In this document: piece by piece, positions 61,501 through 64,000 of the stretch
How the letters are laid out: the number at the start of each line of letters is the position of its first letter
Numbering within the stretch: position 1 is the first letter of the stretch
NCBI GenBank assembly: GCA_905331475.1
Contig: CAJNYU010000001.1
Location: 1 to 64,000 of the forward strand
Length of the DNA stretch: 64,000 nucleotides
From: Rotaria socialis
Taxonomy: Eukaryota; Rotifera; Eurotatoria; Philodinida; Philodinidae
Reading direction: 5' to 3'
Notes under the pieces: generated by a model
What the model saw: only the letters and a program-made list of their open reading frames with translations
Database searches by the model: none
What the model was told of the DNA's origin: nothing
Made by a program: the position numbers and the translations under genes

Positions 61501-63579
61501 AATAAATCGGCTGACAGTACTTTGTTACTTTTCTAAATCTGATTTTTCTAAATGTTTAATTAATTTTATTATAGGCGAATATCCTGCAACATTAATCGAT
61601 CCATCACTTGGTAATCGTATGAATACGCTTCGTACTGCACTCGAAACAATTTTACTTGCTTCATCTAATTCCATAATTATTCTTGCCATACGTTCTGTTT
61701 ATCAGTATCGTAGTCCATATTATCCACCGTTGCCATTGGCTGTCGCTCAGCAACAAGCACTAACTGATGTCATTTTTTACGTACCATCAATGAATAAAAA
61801 TGATATTGAAAATACATTAAATGCAAATCTTGGCCTATTTGCATCACGTTATGGTATAACAGCCACTGCAAGTGGGCCAAATCCATGTTCTGGTTATGTG
61901 TGTCCAACAGGTAAAATTGAATTTTGTTTTTCTAGACTTTTGATTATTTTAATTCTAATATATTTTTTAATTTATTTAGGTACAGTATGTCGACCAACAC
62001 GAGCTATTCAATCATCACCTTACCCCATTGATACAAATCAAACATCATTTGTTGGTGTAAATGTTGTTGATTCAGCTGATTGTGTTAATGCAACATATGC
62101 AACAGTTTACACAAATACACAAGTTGGATGTTCAACAAATACATTCAACAATTTAACATATTGTCCTTGTACATCATTACAATCTTTAGCACCTCTTGGA
62201 CCTTATTGTCAAGTACTTGGAAGATCATTTAATGAAAATGGTGGTGCATATGCTGTATATAGTGGAGCCACTTTTTCAAATCTTGCACCAACACGGTTTT
62301 CATTCGATTTTGCTATACAACCACCAATAGCCGATGGTTTAATTTTATTATATGGACGTAATACGACACCTGTCAATGACTTTTTCTGGACAGCTGTTGA
62401 AATTTATCAATCGCAATTAAGATTTCAATTTCGAGATACAATGCTCACTGTATCAGATATAACACTTAATGCATCAACGTGGTATCATGTTGAATATCAA
62501 GTAAAATTTTACCGAACTTAATTATGAGAAAAGCATGCGTACAAAGATCCCTGTCTTTTGAAATATTAGGATAAAACGACTTTCTCTATACATACGGTAT
62601 ATTTGATCATTAGGGAACTGACATTATAGTATAATAAATGCGGAAACATCGGATTCGCATCCGATTGTTATGTGTACTTCAAAACTGAGTCGATTTAGAT
62701 ATGTTGTGAATAATTCTGAGAAACATATTTTTGTTTTGAAAAAATCCTTGTAGCCCCTCTCATGGATAGTCCGGTCAATAATGACAATTTTTTCGATAAC
62801 TCATCCATTTCTTGATGGATCCTTCTCATCTTCGAACTCGACTGAGATATTGATAAGATCATTCTGTGTACAAAATTTCATGACAATTGGATGAAGCTTT
62901 CAAGAGTTATCGTGTTAACGGCCGGGCACACTGACCAAATTTAGAGTGTACTCACTTTTTGAGTACACAAAAAGATTATTTTAATCAATATGATTGAATT
63001 TCAATACACAGAAATGATTTAAACTTCTTTACCACTACTTTTCTTATGGTTTAAACATAGTCTTTAAATGTATTATTGTTATTTTTTCGTATTTTAGTAT
63101 GTTGATTCTACTATTCTTGTTTCAATCAATGATTGCAAATATACAACATCAGCTAATGCTACATTGAAAAATTATGATATCTCAAATGTTCAATTATATC
63201 TAGGTGGTTTACCAGTCACTGGTTCACTAGTATCTGGTCTTTATCCATCATTGACACAAGTCAATACATTTAGCGGGTGTATAAGAAATGTTTTATCGGG
63301 TGGCTATTATCTCGATATGAATTCTCCATTACTATCATCTAATTCAAATGCAGGACAATGCTCATGTTCATTAACAAATTCATGCCTTCTATCGCCATTA
63401 AAACGTGATTCCGCTAATATTATACCATGGTATACATGGTTAATTTTAGCATTAGTGTTATTATTATTATCAACAATTATTGCATTAGGATTATTAACAT
63501 GCATCAGAAAACGACAACAATTGAAAGCATTAGCTGGATTATATCCAGATGATACAAGAGATAATATTATTGATTATAA
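55584..63579 (+). CDS. Classical (type III/IV) cadherin, last exon(s) outside the window
   Basis: Thirteen exons: 55584-55969, 56050-56660, 56723-56839, 57625-57687, 57757-57807, 57880-58471, 58982-59448, 59509-59936, 60382-60660, 60726-61371, 61575-61910, 61980-62500 and 63098-63579. All phases fit, for about 1659 residues so far. A signal peptide (LLIHCLFLFLLINLSST) precedes cadherin repeats with calcium motifs (YATDADNDG, DLNDNPP, VDENDQIPTF and IDVNDVPP). Cysteine-rich EGF-like sequence (CSGYVC, CPCTS) and a LamG domain follow, then a transmembrane helix near 1610-1635. The tail PDDTRDNIIDY matches the start of the classical cadherin cytoplasmic domain, which should continue into the catenin-binding DEGGGE region. 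The exon ends at a good donor, GTAAGA (63580). Cell adhesion through beta-catenin is the family role. The start could be an upstream Met (55467 or 55545). Confidence 0.9.
56840..57624 (+). other. 785 bp cadherin intron
   Basis: Longer than most introns of this gene and AT-rich. The 65-codon minus-strand frame at 57134-57331 has no recognisable features. No element ends seen. Confidence 0.6.
62501..63097 (+). repeat. 597 bp cadherin intron with probable old repeat
   Basis: The part from about 62740 to 62960 differs in style from the surrounding intron. It has an imperfect inverted pair around CGATAACTC / GAGTTATCG (62794 and 62898) and a GC-richer end (ACGGCCGGGCACACTGACC). It resembles a worn repeat fragment of unknown class. 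Confidence 0.3.
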
Positions 63580-64000
63580 GTAAGAAAAAGAAAATTTTCA
63601 AAGAGAATAGAATTTCGAATATTTGAAGTTATAGACGGAAGAAAATATCAGTAGGCATCAGTTCCATGGACTTATTTTAATTATTAAATGAACATTTGAA
63701 TCTATAGGAAAAGTACTATCGTTGAAATATAGAATGATTTGCATTGACTTTTTCTGAGTGGCAAAGTATCTCTGTTAGACTAAGTCAAGAGTGTGCGTGG
63801 GAAAACGTGTCGAGAATTTTTTCTCTGATGAGACGAGAAAATAGAATGACGTACAAAATAGTGTCCATTCATTAAGCTTCATAGTTTACTTGATTGCATA
63901 GTTGACGTATCAAGATGATAGATAGACATTACTATTTTCGTCTATGTCTGTTTAACTTCAATGATCGTTTTTGATTCCCTATACTGAAGGAAAGAATGAA
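63580..64000. other. Intron of the cadherin continuing past the window
   Basis: It begins with GTAAGA. I found no acceptor followed by an acidic, glycine-rich DEGGGE-like exon before the end, so the catenin-binding exon should lie to the right. Confidence 0.55.

Noticed and set aside
1-64000. CRISPR arrays, bacterial operons, rRNA or tRNA genes
   Set aside because: No regularly spaced repeats were found. The genes are spliced and eukaryotic. No convincing tRNA A/B boxes or rRNA segments were noticed by eye; a covariance-model scan could still find some.
1-64000. Retrovirus-like, LTR, LINE or Polinton elements
   Set aside because: No reverse transcriptase, integrase, capsid or polymerase motifs, and no long direct terminal repeats, were seen.

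Overview
The window is nuclear DNA of a small invertebrate. It is AT-rich, uses the standard genetic code, and its genes are split by mostly 50-65 bp GT-AG introns. The proteins are animal orthologues (AF10, MGRN1, PCTAIRE kinase, NRBF2, ICA1, SLC35B4, SEC13, DAD1, a classical cadherin). One decayed gene joins an ADP-ribosyltransferase-like domain to kinesin-light-chain-type TPRs, an architecture I associate with bdelloid rotifers. Bdelloid rotifer (Rotaria/Adineta type) is therefore my best guess; it is an inference, not a proof.

Layout. 1-4.5 kb: 5' part of an NWD1-like NACHT gene on the minus strand, running out of the left edge. 4.5-8.9 kb: no gene seen. 8.9-16.6 kb: a transposon graveyard with two adjacent large palindromes, a 489 bp inverted-repeat element, an orphan small membrane protein gene, and a probable 2.35 kb hAT-like element that holds a foldback and a hAT MITE. 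16.6-17.0 kb: an unidentified broken gene piece. 18.1-20.9 kb: AF10/AF17 orthologue (minus). 21.8 kb: GC-rich foldback. 22.4-24.0 kb: MGRN1 E3 ligase (plus). 27.2-31.2 kb: PCTAIRE kinase (plus). 31.8-34.3 kb: NRBF2 (plus), with an inverted-repeat element in its big intron. 38.4-39.0 kb: a foldback with an internal hairpin. 39.5-45.3 kb: a dense block, ICA1 (minus) head-to-head with SLC35B4-SEC13-DAD1 (plus, gaps of 69 and 139 bp). 45.7-48.1 kb: the fossil ART-TPR gene with a MITE inside it. 48.4-49.6 kb: a dead mariner. 50.4-51.1 kb: an orphan polyQ gene. 51-55.5 kb: gene-poor. 55.6-63.6 kb: a classical cadherin with EGF/LamG region, transmembrane segment and start of the cytoplasmic tail; its last exon(s) lie beyond the right edge.

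How genes may work together. SLC35B4, SEC13 and DAD1 all serve the ER/Golgi (nucleotide-sugar import, COPII coat, N-glycosylation). They lie head to tail with tiny gaps, and splice-acceptor-like sites sit just before the downstream start codons. This looks like a trans-spliced operon. The 237 bp promoter shared with ICA1, whose family acts at Golgi and secretory-granule membranes, holds a TGACGTG-type site. These are the observations I would follow first. Exon models were built by hand; for AF10, MGRN1, the kinase, NRBF2, ICA1, SLC35B4, SEC13, DAD1, the cadherin and the NACHT gene every splice phase was checked and fits.
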